NCBI GenBank assembly: GCA_944390315.1
Contig: CALXPO010000018.1
Coordinates: 1 to 64,000 of the forward strand
Length of the DNA stretch: 64,000 nt
Reading direction: 5' to 3'
From: an uncultured Alphaproteobacteria bacterium
GTDB lineage: Bacteria > Pseudomonadota > Alphaproteobacteria > RF32 > CAG-239
Shown here in pieces: positions 42,537 through 53,800 of the stretch. The first letter of the stretch is position 1. Each line of letters opens with the position of its first letter. Both the position numbers and the translations under genes were made by a program. A model generated the notes under the pieces. It saw nothing but the letters and a program-made list of their open reading frames with translations, did not search any database and was not told where the DNA came from.

Positions 42537-44315
42537 TTATGCTCCTTTATCTTCTTCAATAAATCCCGATGATTGCATGGTATAAAAATTCCAATAAATA
42601 CCTTTTTGACGCAACAAAGTTTCATGAGAACCCGTTTCAATAATTTTTCCCTTATCCATAACTACTATGCGGCTCATCTCTTTTAACGTCGATAATCGGT
42701 GCGCTATCGCTATGACTGTTTTATCTTTCATCAGTTCTTTTAAGGATTCTTGTATATATTTTTCGCTCTCGCTATCAAGTGCCGAAGTCGCTTCATCCAG
42801 TATTAAAATCGGGGCATTCTTTAAAATAGCTCTTGCAACGGCTATTCTTTGCCTTTCTCCTCCCGAAAGCATGACGCCTCGTTCGCCGACCTTACTTTCA
42901 TACCCATGCGGTAATTGTGTAATAAATTCGTGAATATAGGCTTTGTGAGCCGCTTCGTACACTTCTTCGTCCGTGGCTTTCGGATTACCATAGCGTATAT
43001 TCTCCATAATACTACGGTTAAATAAGCTCGTATCTTGCGGTATTATGGATATTTGCCGTCTCAGGCTATCTTGTGTAACCGTTGCTATATCCTGCTTATC
43101 TATCGTAATTTTTCCTCTTTGAACATCATAATAGCGCAGCAGCAACTTTATTAAACTCGATTTTCCGGATCCCGAATGTCCGACAAGTCCTATTTTTTCT
43201 TTGGGAGCAATACTCAAATTAAAATTTTCAAATAAAAATTTTGCGCCTTTGTAGTGGTAATTGATATTTTTGAATTCAATCTGACCATAGGTTACTTTTA
43301 AAATTTTTGCACCGCTGACATCCCTTACCTCACACGGTTTCGACAATAAACTTATACCATCCTTTATATTGCCGTACACTTTAAAAAACTGCATAAAATT
43401 CATCGACAACATACTATATGTATTATTTAATATCGCAATCAGCGATTGGATGAGGACAAAATCCGATATTGTTATTTTGCCAACATACCAATACCAAACC
43501 GGCAAGGCATAAAATATTATTTGTACCAACGCTCTCAATAAATTCTGCCATACAAAAAGACCGGCAAACTTCTTTGTTTCCGCCTTATCCGCCGCGGCCG
43601 CAATTTTCATATACTTAAAATAATATTTTTTTTCATAATGATAATTGGCAAAATTTTTAACCAAACCGGCATTGGTAATGCTATCCACCAAAATTCCGTT
43701 TGCTTCGGACATGGATTGAGAACGTTTTTTTGAAAAAGGAACAAGCCCGCAGCTGAGGCAATAAATCGCATATATAACTATCAGATTGAGTAGTAATAAT
43801 ACTACGGCCAAAGTATTATTTATATTTGCGATAAAACCCAGGGTAATCAGCATAGCCACAATCGGCGACAAAAAACCCCATATCATGGTATAATACATCG
43901 GATAGAGGCTATCTATAATTGTCTTGGTTTTACTCGAAATATTACCAGCCATTTCTTCGGCAAAAAATGCCGTTGAATGTTGATGAGCGTATGCAAATAA
44001 ATCTTTTGCAACCGTTGCCATCATTATTGGCATAAATCTAGCTTCGATAAAGCATAAACTATTTTGCGTCAAACTTTTTAACAATAAAAATAATGACGCC
44101 AAAACAGCCATATACATAGCTTCTTGAAAAATTTGCTCTCTCAAACCTCCCTGCGATATAATTTCAATAATTTCCGCAGCGTAATAGAGCGAAAGCCTGA
44201 CAAAAAATTCTCCGGCGATTATCGCGCCGAGATTAGCAAAAAACAATACCTTTTGTTTGGAAAAGTATTCCCACAAAAATTCCCAAACCGAAGTTGGTAT
44301 TGTTTTTATTTCCAT
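42537..44315 (-). CDS. ABC exporter, fused permease and ATPase
   Basis: The 592-residue half-transporter has six membrane helices (to about 310) and a nucleotide-binding domain with Walker A G-H-S-G-S-G-K-S near residue 380, signature L-S-G-G-E near 482, and Walker B I-L-I-L-D-E-A near 505; all are intact. The substrate is unknown. It overlaps the LOG gene by ten bases and is followed by the nucleoside-recognition gene after two bases, so the operon is tight. Confidence 0.9.
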   Translation of the reverse strand: MEIKTIPTSVWEFLWEYFSKQKVLFFANLGAIIAGEFFVRLSLYYAAEIIEIISQGGLREQIFQEAMYMAVLASLFLLLKSLTQNSLCFIEARFMPIMMATVAKDLFAYAHQHSTAFFAEEMAGNISSKTKTIIDSLYPMYYTMIWGFLSPIVAMLITLGFIANINNTLAVVLLLLNLIVIYAIYCLSCGLVPFSKKRSQSMSEANGILVDSITNAGLVKNFANYHYEKKYYFKYMKIAAAADKAETKKFAGLFVWQNLLRALVQIIFYALPVWYWYVGKITISDFVLIQSLIAILNNTYSMLSMNFMQFFKVYGNIKDGISLLSKPCEVRDVSGAKILKVTYGQIEFKNINYHYKGAKFLFENFNLSIAPKEKIGLVGHSGSGKSSLIKLLLRYYDVQRGKITIDKQDIATVTQDSLRRQISIIPQDTSLFNRSIMENIRYGNPKATDEEVYEAAHKAYIHEFITQLPHGYESKVGERGVMLSGGERQRIAVARAILKNAPILILDEATSALDSESEKYIQESLKELMKDKTVIAIAHRLSTLKEMSRIVVMDKGKIIETGSHETLLRQKGIYWNFYTMQSSGFIEEDKGA

Positions 44316-45217
44316 TTTTTCTTCCTTTGTTTCAACCTTGTTAATTTATCACTCACGATTGCCGTATCTCGTCCGGTTTTGGCCAAGCGATCATACATTC
44401 TCTCAATTTCTTTTTCCAAATAAGCCTGTTCTACCTCATTTGCCAAAGTTTGTTTTTGCTCTTCAGTACCGCTTTTTTCAATTTCTTTCATATCCGCCCA
44501 AATATCTTCCACATGAATACTGCTGTCTGTTTTTTTCTTCAGAAAATAGGGCAATTCATAAGCTAACTGACGGGCATTGGCATAGGCCTCTTTACCGTCG
44601 GCACAATTGTTATAACGCATTCGCAGCAATCGAAACGCCGTTTCCAACTCTTCGCTGTCATCAACAACGATAAAAGGCACCGGCGCCGCAAAACCGCTCG
44701 AAGCCAAAACTTTCAAATATTCAAGAATATGATAAAAAAATCCGTTGATGTTATAGATAATAAAAGGCTTTATTTTGAGGAAACCGTCTTGCATCGCCAC
44801 GCAGTCATAAGCCAGTTCGTCCAAAGTTCCCACGCCTCCCGGTGCAAAAACGACGATGTCAGCTTCGAGCAATTTAATTTTTCTGTTTTCCAACGTATCT
44901 TCGACCAAAACTTCGCTGATTTGTTGCAAAACTTCGTCTTTTTCGTAAAGATCATAATATTCACGGGTGGTTACTCCGACAATCGGCGTCACATCGTTGT
45001 AATATTTATCTTTCCGTTCTTGCCAGTGGTCCAACACTCCGCGGGCGACGGCCCCCATAACGCCGGAATTTGAAAAACCATAGTCCAAACGAAAACCCAT
45101 TTTAGCAATTTTGACTCCCATTTTATAGCATTCTTCTACATATGCGGGATCTTTGCCGTCGCAGTGACCTCCGGACACGCATACACGCAAATTTTTATTA
45201 TTTTCTTCTTCGCTCAT
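44306..45217 (-). CDS. LOG family protein (Rossmann fold, PGGxGT)
   Basis: The 303-residue product has the LOG family pattern: V-C-V-S-G-G-H near residue 10, Y-G-F-S-N-S-G-V-M-G-A-V-A near 46, E-N-R-K-I-K-L-L near 107, and the P-G-G-V-G-T-L-D-E-L phosphate-binding motif near 125. Family members remove ribose-5'-phosphate from nucleotides (cytokinin-type phosphoribohydrolases); many were misnamed lysine decarboxylases. A helical extension of about 70 residues at the C-terminus exceeds the usual length. It follows tgt by two bases and overlaps the ABC gene. Confidence 0.82.
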   Translation of the reverse strand: MSEEENNKNLRVCVSGGHCDGKDPAYVEECYKMGVKIAKMGFRLDYGFSNSGVMGAVARGVLDHWQERKDKYYNDVTPIVGVTTREYYDLYEKDEVLQQISEVLVEDTLENRKIKLLEADIVVFAPGGVGTLDELAYDCVAMQDGFLKIKPFIIYNINGFFYHILEYLKVLASSGFAAPVPFIVVDDSEELETAFRLLRMRYNNCADGKEAYANARQLAYELPYFLKKKTDSSIHVEDIWADMKEIEKSGTEEQKQTLANEVEQAYLEKEIERMYDRLAKTGRDTAIVSDKLTRLKQRKKKWK

Positions 45218-45219
45218 GG

Positions 45220-46347
<1,128 letters not shown>

Positions 46348-46530
46348 TTATTCTTTCCTGTTTTTTTTGTTTATATTGCCTTATTTCTTTTTCCTTCGCA
46401 AGCAGTTTAATGATTTTTCAAGATGACAGGAGCATATATCCACAACAATCTTTCCGAATATTTTGTTATTTATTTTTTCTCATTTTATCAATATTCAAAA
46501 TTTATTTTGATTTTGCATCATTTCAAAGAA

Positions 46531-46562
46531 AAAAGAGTTAATGCCCAAGCATTAACTCTTTT
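46531..46562 (-). terminator. Intrinsic terminator
   Basis: AAAAGAGTTAATG and CATTAACTCTTTT form a 13-bp perfect stem, 20 bases past the stop of the 136-residue membrane gene. Confidence 0.8.
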
Positions 46563-46581
46563 ACGCGATTTTTCATAACTT

Positions 46582-46992
46582 CTACATGTGTTGTCTTAGC
46601 ATCAGTCTGTCTGCGAAAATCTCTATTATTTTCCAGCCGGAATACAAAGCCAACGCCGTCAAAGATAACAGAGCGCAATCGACATACCCGCATACAACGA
46701 AAACAAGTATTGAAAGCAACTCAGCATAGTATGTCCAACGACCAAAGTGGATGACTGAACTAAATATCTCAACGGCTTTGCGGCGCAAGGGGCGAATAAA
46801 AAAGCCATACACCACAATCAATCCCGCGAGCACATAATAAATATTGTCAACAAACCAACTTTCTTCGTTGTCTAACGGAAAATGGAACAACTCCATTAAA
46901 GTAAAAAGCCCGGCAATCAAAGCCACCATCATTCCTATACTTTCTGCCCAGAGCAGTGTAGAAGTTACAAACTTTGCATTTTCTTTTTTCAT
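46582..46992 (-). CDS. Small four-helix membrane protein, Bacteroidota-like leader
   Basis: From the ATG at 46992 the product has 136 residues (a TTG six bases upstream is possible). It has four hydrophobic segments and a short basic start (KKENAKF), and is otherwise featureless. The leader (CTATAAAATTATTTGAAT before ATG) is AT-rich without a Shine-Dalgarno sequence, like the other suspected Bacteroidota-derived genes in this window. The family is not recognised. A strong terminator follows; single gene. Confidence 0.6.
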   Translation of the reverse strand: MKKENAKFVTSTLLWAESIGMMVALIAGLFTLMELFHFPLDNEESWFVDNIYYVLAGLIVVYGFFIRPLRRKAVEIFSSVIHFGRWTYYAELLSILVFVVCGYVDCALLSLTALALYSGWKIIEIFADRLMLRQHM

Positions 46993-47071
46993 ATTCAAAT
47001 AATTTTATAGTAATACAACAATATCTTCAGTTATAGCACCAATCCGTATTTTGTCAATATTTGACTAATTT

Positions 47072-47779
47072 TTATTTGTCCGCGTCTTCCTCACCAATCG
47101 TACTGTTATCAATGGCATATCCGGTTGCTCGTACCGTACGAATATAGTCGGGACCATAATCATTCAACGACTTTCTTAAACGCCGAATATGCACATCTAC
47201 CGTGCGGGACTCGACATAAATATTATTTCCCCACACATTTTTTAACAGATATTCTCTGGAAAAAACTTTTCCCGGAGTTTCCATTAACATGCGCAATAAC
47301 CTAAATTCTGTCGGTCCTAGATGAATATACTTATCACCGCGAAAAACCTTTTTTTCACCCAAATCCATTCGGATGTCTTCAAAGACGAGTTCTTTTTGCG
47401 GCAACAACTCAGGTGCACGGCGCAAATTCGTTTTTACGCGAGCCATCAGTTCCGGTACCGAAAAGGGTTTGGTAACGTAATCATCTGCTCCGGCCGATAA
47501 ACCTTTGATTTTATCTTCTTCCTCTCCCTTGGCCGTCAGCATGATTATCGGAATATCTTTAATATCCGGTTTGTTGCGTATCATTTTACAGATTTCAATT
47601 CCTGAAAGCTCCGGTAACATCCAATCAAGTAAAATTACTGACGGGCAATATTTTTCTACTGCCGCAACCGCTCTGTTGCCCGAAGATTCAATAATAACTT
47701 CATACCCCTCTTTTTCGAGATTGTATTTTAAAAGCAAAGCCAAGGCTTCTTCATCTTCAACCACCATTACTAAAGCCAT
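47072..47779 (-). CDS. PhoB/OmpR-type response regulator
   Basis: The 235-residue product has a receiver domain with acidic pocket E8-D9, phospho-acceptor D52 (I-L-L-D-W-M-L-P) and the conserved lysine in V-T-K-P-F near 102. A winged-helix DNA-binding domain follows, with the recognition-helix pattern S-R-T-V-D-V-H-I-R-R-L-R-K near 200. It closely resembles PhoB, which controls phosphate starvation genes, but no phoR kinase or pst genes are in the window, so it is an orphan here and the PhoB name stays tentative. Confidence 0.9.
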   Translation of the reverse strand: MALVMVVEDEEALALLLKYNLEKEGYEVIIESSGNRAVAAVEKYCPSVILLDWMLPELSGIEICKMIRNKPDIKDIPIIMLTAKGEEEDKIKGLSAGADDYVTKPFSVPELMARVKTNLRRAPELLPQKELVFEDIRMDLGEKKVFRGDKYIHLGPTEFRLLRMLMETPGKVFSREYLLKNVWGNNIYVESRTVDVHIRRLRKSLNDYGPDYIRTVRATGYAIDNSTIGEEDADK

Positions 47780-47819
47780 ATTGAATCTCCTTTGATTGTG
47801 AGGATTATTTTTTGTTATT

Positions 47820-48455
47820 TTAACGTAATGCCGCTATGTTTGCAACATAATTAGGATTGTTGAAAACAGAACTTCCCGCTACCAAAACATCTGCTCCCGC
47901 CTGTTTACAAAGTTGGGCTGTGTCGGCATTGATGCCGCCATCGACTTCCAATAAAATATTTCTGTTTCCTATCATCCTTTTAACTTTTTTAATTTTTTCC
48001 AGTTGCGTCGTCAGAAATTTTTGGCCTCCAAATCCCGGATTTACCGTCATAATCAAAATCAAATCCAATTTATCCATTACATAATCCAAAACTTTTTCCG
48101 AAGTCGACGGGTTGAGGGATACTCCTGCTTTTTTGCCAAAACCGTGAATGCTTTGCAATGTTTTATCCAAATGCGGACAAGTTTCGGCATGAACCGTAAT
48201 AATATCCGATCCGGCGTCAACAAACCACGGTATCATCTCATCGGGATTAGTCACCATAAGATGAGTGTCAAAGATTAATTTGCTTTCACGACGCAAACTT
48301 TTAACCACTGCGGGTCCAAAGGTTAAATTAGGAACATAATGTCCATCCATAATATCTAAATGTAACCAATCGGCACCGGCGTCGGCTACTGCCGCAATTT
48401 CTAAATTCAAACGACCAAAATCTGCCGCCAATATACTCGGAGCTATCAAAACCAT
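47820..48455 (-). CDS. rpe: Ribulose-phosphate 3-epimerase
   Basis: The 211-residue product is a TIM barrel with the Rpe motifs: I-A-P-S-I-L-A-A-D-F near residue 4, L-H-L-D-I-M-D-G-H-Y-V-P-N near 32, D-T-H-L-M near 64, V-N-P-G-F-G-G-Q near 137, and E-V-D-G-G-I near 170. Metal ligands (His, Asp) are in place. It interconverts ribulose-5-phosphate and xylulose-5-phosphate in the pentose phosphate pathway. It lies 40 bases upstream of the regulator gene on the same strand. Confidence 0.96.
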   Translation of the reverse strand: MVLIAPSILAADFGRLNLEIAAVADAGADWLHLDIMDGHYVPNLTFGPAVVKSLRRESKLIFDTHLMVTNPDEMIPWFVDAGSDIITVHAETCPHLDKTLQSIHGFGKKAGVSLNPSTSEKVLDYVMDKLDLILIMTVNPGFGGQKFLTTQLEKIKKVKRMIGNRNILLEVDGGINADTAQLCKQAGADVLVAGSSVFNNPNYVANIAALR

Positions 48456-48592
48456 TTTTTTCTCCCTTTATGTTTTTTCATATTATAGGTTTAACTGGTT
48501 GATTTTTCTTTAACGAACAATTTTTACAACAGCTATTCTCTATGATTTTTACGCCATTTTTATTTTTATTTTCAACATGGGCATTTATTTGT

Positions 48593-48621
48593 TTGACAAA
48601 TAAAACAAAAAAAGCCAAAAT
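48593..48621 (+). promoter_or_regulatory. Promoter of a candidate small RNA
   Basis: TTGACA at 48593-48598 (a perfect -35) and CAAAAT at 48616-48621 are exactly 17 bases apart. No open reading frame follows; a hairpin series and a terminator do. Confidence 0.5.
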
Positions 48622-48623
48622 GA

Positions 48624-48717
48624 GACAAAAGACACAAGTTTTGTCCCTAAGTCTTTCCTACTCCAAATAATAAAGTTTTAGGGAACAAAAAAGGCGAAGA
48701 GATATCTCTTCGCCTTT
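48624..48717 (+). ncRNA. Candidate small RNA of about 95 bases
   Basis: Downstream of a consensus-like promoter come a hairpin GACAAAA/TTTTGTC (48624-48645), a second stem CCCTAA/TTAGGG (48645-48683), and a perfect 14-bp terminator palindrome (48690-48717) with a T-rich tail. There is no reading frame of note and no gene on the plus strand within 10 kb before it that would need this terminator. Repeat copy F starts directly after. It may be a regulatory RNA; its name and targets are unknown. Confidence 0.45.
48690..48717 (+). terminator. Perfect palindromic terminator
   Basis: AAAGGCGAAGAGAT and ATCTCTTCGCCTTT are perfectly complementary and are followed by CTTTATT. It probably ends the candidate small RNA. 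Confidence 0.7.
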
Positions 48718-48868
48718 CTTTATTAGTTGCTTTACCGGAAACCCAAGTGTACTCGGGGCTGAATACTAAAGGTGTCGTTTAGACACCGCTCCACGCCAAC
48801 GAGTGTGGTCAGGCAAAAGATTTGCCGTTAATTGAGCCCTTTCGGTTTAACGGGAAATATCTATTCAT
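48718..48868 (+). repeat. Terminator-associated dispersed repeat, copy F
   Basis: This well-preserved copy reads TTATTAGTTGCTTTACCGG, then CGCTCCACGCCAACGAGTGTGGTCA, GCCGTTAATTGAGCCC (48823-48838), ACGGGAAATATCTATTCA. It follows the preceding terminator with no spacer. Confidence 0.7.
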
Positions 48869-49010
48869 TGCCTTACAAAAAAATCTGAATTTACTCGCCG
48901 CGAAAAGCCAAAAACATTAAAACAACATCGCCATATGCAAACCGTGAGGCTTGAAGCTGGTTTATAATTCTCGCTCTGTGGTGGAATATTTATTTGGTTT
49001 ATCTTACAAA
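48869..49010 (+). repeat. Terminator-associated dispersed repeat, copy G, tandem to F
   Basis: A second, more diverged copy starts again with TTGCCTTAC directly where copy F ends. It includes AACAACATCGCC, ACCGTGAGGCT, GCTGGTTTATAATTC, GGTGGAATATTTATT. The pair shows that the unit can stand in tandem. Confidence 0.5.
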
Positions 49011-49193
49011 AAACATACACACGACCCGTTAAATCAATGCCGCTCCCATCTTTTATCGCCGCCTCATGGCAGACCTTAAAGTGATTGCCCTTTTGTTGTT
49101 CAAGGACGGCTCAAACCTTTATACAAAGCGAAAAAAACTAACATCCCTTATACCGTAATTTGGGACTTTTGAGATTTTTATTGTCGAGTCCAT

Positions 49194-50777
49194 TTAAATA
49201 TATTTGTTAACAATAGACATAGCTACTTTTAGCCCGTCAACTGCCGCCGAAACAATACCTCCTGCATAGCCTGCCCCTTCACCGCAAGGATAGATTCCTT
49301 CAATCGGACTTTGGTAACTCTCATTACGAGCCATGCGAATCGGTGATGAACTTCGCGTTTCTACACCGGTTAAAACAGCATCTGCATAGTTAAAACCATG
49401 AAGTTTTTTATCCATTTCTACAATTGCTGCTTTGAGCGTGTCATTCACAAACTCTGGCAGCACATGTCTGAAATCACCCCATACAACGCCGCAGGAATAT
49501 GTCGGAACAACATCTCCCCCACCTCTGCTCGGACGTTGTTTCAGCAAATCTTCAACTCGTTGCGCCGGTGCCGCATAAGTTTTATCTCCCGCAATATACG
49601 CCTTGCTTTCCAATATTTGCTGCCAATACATACCTTGCAACGGGTGCTCTCCTCCATAATCTTTCGGATCAACACCCACTAATAATGCGGCATTTGCATT
49701 TTGTTTGTCGCGTGCATAATAACTCATTCCGTTCGTTACGACTTTTGCTTCTTCCGAGGCCGCCGCCACTACAACGCCGCCCGGACACATGCAAAAACTA
49801 TAAGCTGAACGCCCGTTCGGCAAATGGACGGATAACTTATAATCCGCAGCCCCCAATTTTGGGCATGTTGCAAAATTATGGTAAATCGCTTTATTAATTA
49901 ATGACTGTGGATGTTCTATTCTTACACCTACCGAAAAGGCTTTTGCTTCCATCGGAATCTGCCGACGATATAACATCGAAAAGGTATCGCGTGCGCTGTG
50001 TCCAAGCGCTAAAACCACATCTGTTGCCTTTTGCTCGTATATTTCGCCGTCTTTATTTTGAACAAAAACTGCTTTTACTCTTCCTTCTTCAATTTGCAAA
50101 TCTTGCAGCCGATTTTCAAAACGATATTCTCCTCCCAAACGGATAATCTCCGCCCGAATGTTTTGCACTATCTTTACTAATTTATCCGTACCTAAATGCG
50201 GCTTGGCCAAATATAAAATTTCTGCAGGTGCACCGGCCGCCACTAACTGATGAAAAACTTCTGTGGTATATTTATCTTTTTTTATACCGCTCATCAATTT
50301 TCCGTCCGAAAATGTCCCTGCTCCGCCTTCTCCAAACTGGACATTAGAATTGGTATTAAGTTTACGAGTTTGCCAAAAATCATTTACGTCTTTTTGTCTT
50401 TCTACGACCGTCTTACCTCGTTCAAGTACAATCGGACGCAAACCTGCCCGCGCCAATATCAATGCGGCAAACATACCTGCAGGACCGCTGCCGACCACTA
50501 TCGGATTTGTATCAGATTTGGCTGTCGGCACCTCCAGCCTTTCTTCCGCAAAGGCTTTTTCTATAAACGGCAACCCCCGACTCAATATTTCGTTTTCTTT
50601 ATTTGTCGAAAATTCGACCGTATAAATAAACCATATTTGGCTACGGCTTCTGGCATCTATGGCTTTTTTTAAAATTTTTAATTGATTTATTTTTATCCCT
50701 AATTGAGATTCAAGGGTAGATTGCAAGTCCCACTCATCTTTTTCTATCGGATATTTAAAGTTACTGATTCGCAGCAT
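49194..50777 (-). CDS. FAD-dependent dehydrogenase of the uncharacterised COG2509 type
   Basis: The 527-residue product has an N-terminal domain of about 85 residues, an FAD-binding G-S-G-P-A-G-M-F-A-A-L near 93, V-L-E-R-G near 118, a central G-A-G-T-F-S-D-G-K-L near 150, and a C-terminal G-E-G-A-G-Y-A-G-G-I-V-S-A-A-V-D-G near 500. M-C-P-G-G-V-V-V-A-A near 326 is also typical. Such proteins bind FAD and NAD(P); the substrate is unknown. Single gene downstream of the 1700-residue gene, past a terminator. Confidence 0.85.
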   Translation of the reverse strand: MLRISNFKYPIEKDEWDLQSTLESQLGIKINQLKILKKAIDARSRSQIWFIYTVEFSTNKENEILSRGLPFIEKAFAEERLEVPTAKSDTNPIVVGSGPAGMFAALILARAGLRPIVLERGKTVVERQKDVNDFWQTRKLNTNSNVQFGEGGAGTFSDGKLMSGIKKDKYTTEVFHQLVAAGAPAEILYLAKPHLGTDKLVKIVQNIRAEIIRLGGEYRFENRLQDLQIEEGRVKAVFVQNKDGEIYEQKATDVVLALGHSARDTFSMLYRRQIPMEAKAFSVGVRIEHPQSLINKAIYHNFATCPKLGAADYKLSVHLPNGRSAYSFCMCPGGVVVAAASEEAKVVTNGMSYYARDKQNANAALLVGVDPKDYGGEHPLQGMYWQQILESKAYIAGDKTYAAPAQRVEDLLKQRPSRGGGDVVPTYSCGVVWGDFRHVLPEFVNDTLKAAIVEMDKKLHGFNYADAVLTGVETRSSSPIRMARNESYQSPIEGIYPCGEGAGYAGGIVSAAVDGLKVAMSIVNKYI

Positions 50778-50837
50778 ATATTTTCTCGAGTTTTAAGATA
50801 TTTTTTGTGTTATACCATATCTGATTAGTTTTACCAT

Positions 50838-50870
50838 AAAAAAATCCTCCCTGGGAAGGGAGGATTTTTT
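50838..50870 (-). terminator. Intrinsic terminator of the giant protein gene
   Basis: AAAAATCCTCCCT and AGGGAGGATTTTT form a 13-bp stem, with T-runs on both strands, about 17 bases past the stop at 50887. Confidence 0.82.
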
Positions 50871-50886
50871 ATCCTTTGAGCTCTAG

Positions 50887-53800
50887 CTAATATTCTCTTC
50901 CTTTATCGACCATTTTTTGAGATTGAATAGTCTTATCTTGACTGCGAACAATATCTCCGTTGTCATCTCGTCTTAGACCGGTATCACTCAATTCTTTATC
51001 ATGAGCATTCATAAACTTGATTTCGGCTTCGCTCAGATCTCTGGTTTTGCTTTCTTCTTGCAAATCGGCATATACCGCTTCTTCTCTTGTTATGCGAATT
51101 GCCTTAGCGTGAGCTCTGGCACTTGCCATCTTCTCTTCGCTGCTCATTTCAGCTCTGTCCTTATCTTCAATGTTTGCCTCATGATTGACAGCGTTCAAAA
51201 TGGTTTCATCGACTTTGGTATCTCCTCTGTATTTTAAATCATAACCAGCCTCATTATCTGCTTCTTTTATTTTATACTTTCCATTAAAGTTATCATTATC
51301 TACTTTTCTCATTTTTGCTTCAGAACGAATGCTCTCTGCTGCTTTATCTTCCGATGATGTTTCGTTTTGATTATCTTGCTCCGCATCGTTATGAAGTTTT
51401 TCTATTTGACCATTTTCATCATATCCAAGCCCGTAGTGAGCAAGCAAAGCCTTATGGCTTTCTTGCCATGCGGCTTCTTCAGCACTCAATGTTTCGCCCG
51501 CAGCGACACGCATGTTCAAATCATGATTATGCTCTATATCGAGGTTGAGTTGCATTTGCGTCATATCAACAATATTTTCCAAAACATTCAAATCATAGCT
51601 TGTAAATGCTCCGTTTTCGGTTACATATAATCCTTGTTCATTTTGAAAAATTTTTCCGCCTGTCAGTTCATCTGTCGATACTAAATCAGGTGCAGAATTC
51701 GGACCACCATGAACAGGTTCGTCGCCTTGCATCAACACGCCGTTTTCGATTTTTCCTTCAAATACGTATTCGGTTGTTTTGCCTTTTGTAGCTTCACTAT
51801 TTTCAGACTTAGCTTCCGTTGTTTCTTCAGATTTGGTTTCCGTCGTTTTTTCCGGTTTGATCTCAGTCGTTTTTTCTGATTTAGTTTCAGTCGTTTCTTG
51901 TCCCTTAGGCTCAGTTTCTGTAGGTTTATTATCGCCTTCATTCAAATGATATACCTTGCGATCTGCATCAACGGCATGATCTGATTTTTCTTCACTCAGT
52001 GTTTGATTAGAGGTATTTTCGACAGTGCTTTCAGGTGTTCCGCGCTCCAAAATATCGGCATGACGATATTCCGGAGAATAAATCAGTTTGCCGTCATCTC
52101 TCGTCAAACCAACTTTTTCCATATCACTTTCATAATTGTCACGCCATTTTAGATCTGTTTCACTCAGTGTCTCACCATGAGCCAAACGGTTCTCCATATC
52201 TTGATATACGGCCTCATAATAAGCAAACTTTTGCGCTAAATATTCGCATTTTATCATAATGCCTGATGTACTTGGATTATCTCGATGTTCCGCACCATAG
52301 TTATCTGCCTGAAGCAATCCGCCCAATGCATAATAGTGGTTACCGCTGCCGCGGATAGTATTTTGAAAAGAATGAACTAATTCTTTATCTACCGGTATTT
52401 GTTGCGGGTCAGCCATACGACAATGCAATTGCGGATTTCCGTTAGCATCGTTTTCGAACCAGTACTTGCCTCTAAACGTTGAGCTGCGAACCTTATCCGT
52501 TTCCGCCGCCACATGTTGCTCTTGGCTCGACTCGTCTAAGCGCTTCGATTCTTCAAGCCCTTGGGTCGCTTGACCCGTTTGCCGTTCACCCAAAACATCT
52601 TTTAAAATCTTATTTGCATTTCCGTCATATTCTTTGGTTGTGCTATGCTCCCCGTTTATTTCCGTGACCGTGGTATGAACCATACCATTCTTCATTTCCA
52701 TTTTGACCACGGTTGATTGTCCTTCACCTTCATGTACGGTATATTGAGAAAATGTCGGATCGCCGTGTTTGTCATAAACATTGCTGACATCAACCATTTT
52801 CCCATTTATCTCCATGCTGCCATACAATTCATATTTGCCTTTTCCAAGTTCACGGCGTTGGAGATTATTTTCAGAAGCCTGTTCTTGAACAGACTGATTT
52901 TCTGTTTTTTCTTCCGCTATACTTTGTGATGACTGCGCCTCATCCTTGCTTTGTACGGTTGTTTCCTTGGTTACGGTTTCTTGTACGACATCAGGATGTG
53001 AGGCTTTATAGCTGTCCATAAATTTTTGAGCTCCGGCATCAAGCGTTTCTCCCGCGGCCTCTCTTCTCAACAAATCTTGATATATTTTTGCATCATAATC
53101 ATCTGCATTCATTCCGGCCATACTTTGCAAATCATCTACTTGATAAATTATATTGCCATCTTTATCAAAAGAATAAGTCGTAATGTTTGTATCGGATGCT
53201 GTCGGTTGTTCTGTCCCCGTATTTTCTGTTCCGGATAATACAGTACCGGTATTTGTCATATCTTCAGGCATTTTTGTTGAGGACTGCTCCGTTGTACGAC
53301 CATACAAATCATTGAGTAGCGAAGTCTCCATTTTTCCATTTTCAAAATTTGCATCTGCAAATTGACTCAATGATTGCATTTGCTCGGTACTGAATTTTCC
53401 ATTGTCAAACAACTCCTGCAGTTTTGCAGAAGAAATGACGCCGTTGCTGTATAATTTATTTTCACCCTCAATACTAAAGCCGCCATGCGTTACGTCATTC
53501 ACGTTCGGATTTTCGTTTCCTTCCAGTATAAGGGTTGCCGCACGCGGATACATTTTGAATAGGCTCTCCAGATTTGCTTTTTGGGCATCATTCAACTCAA
53601 ATTGTGGAGCCGGCGATACAGGAGAGGATAATGTATCATTGGCATTGGCATTATCATTAACTTCTGCCGGAGCATATGGAACCTGAACATCATCTGTTTG
53701 ATTGTTCATAAAGGATTGACCGGGATTTTGCCACAATGACTGCTGATTAAAATCTGTTTGATTAAAATTGTCCTGTGCCTTATCTGCAAGAGGCATAGCA

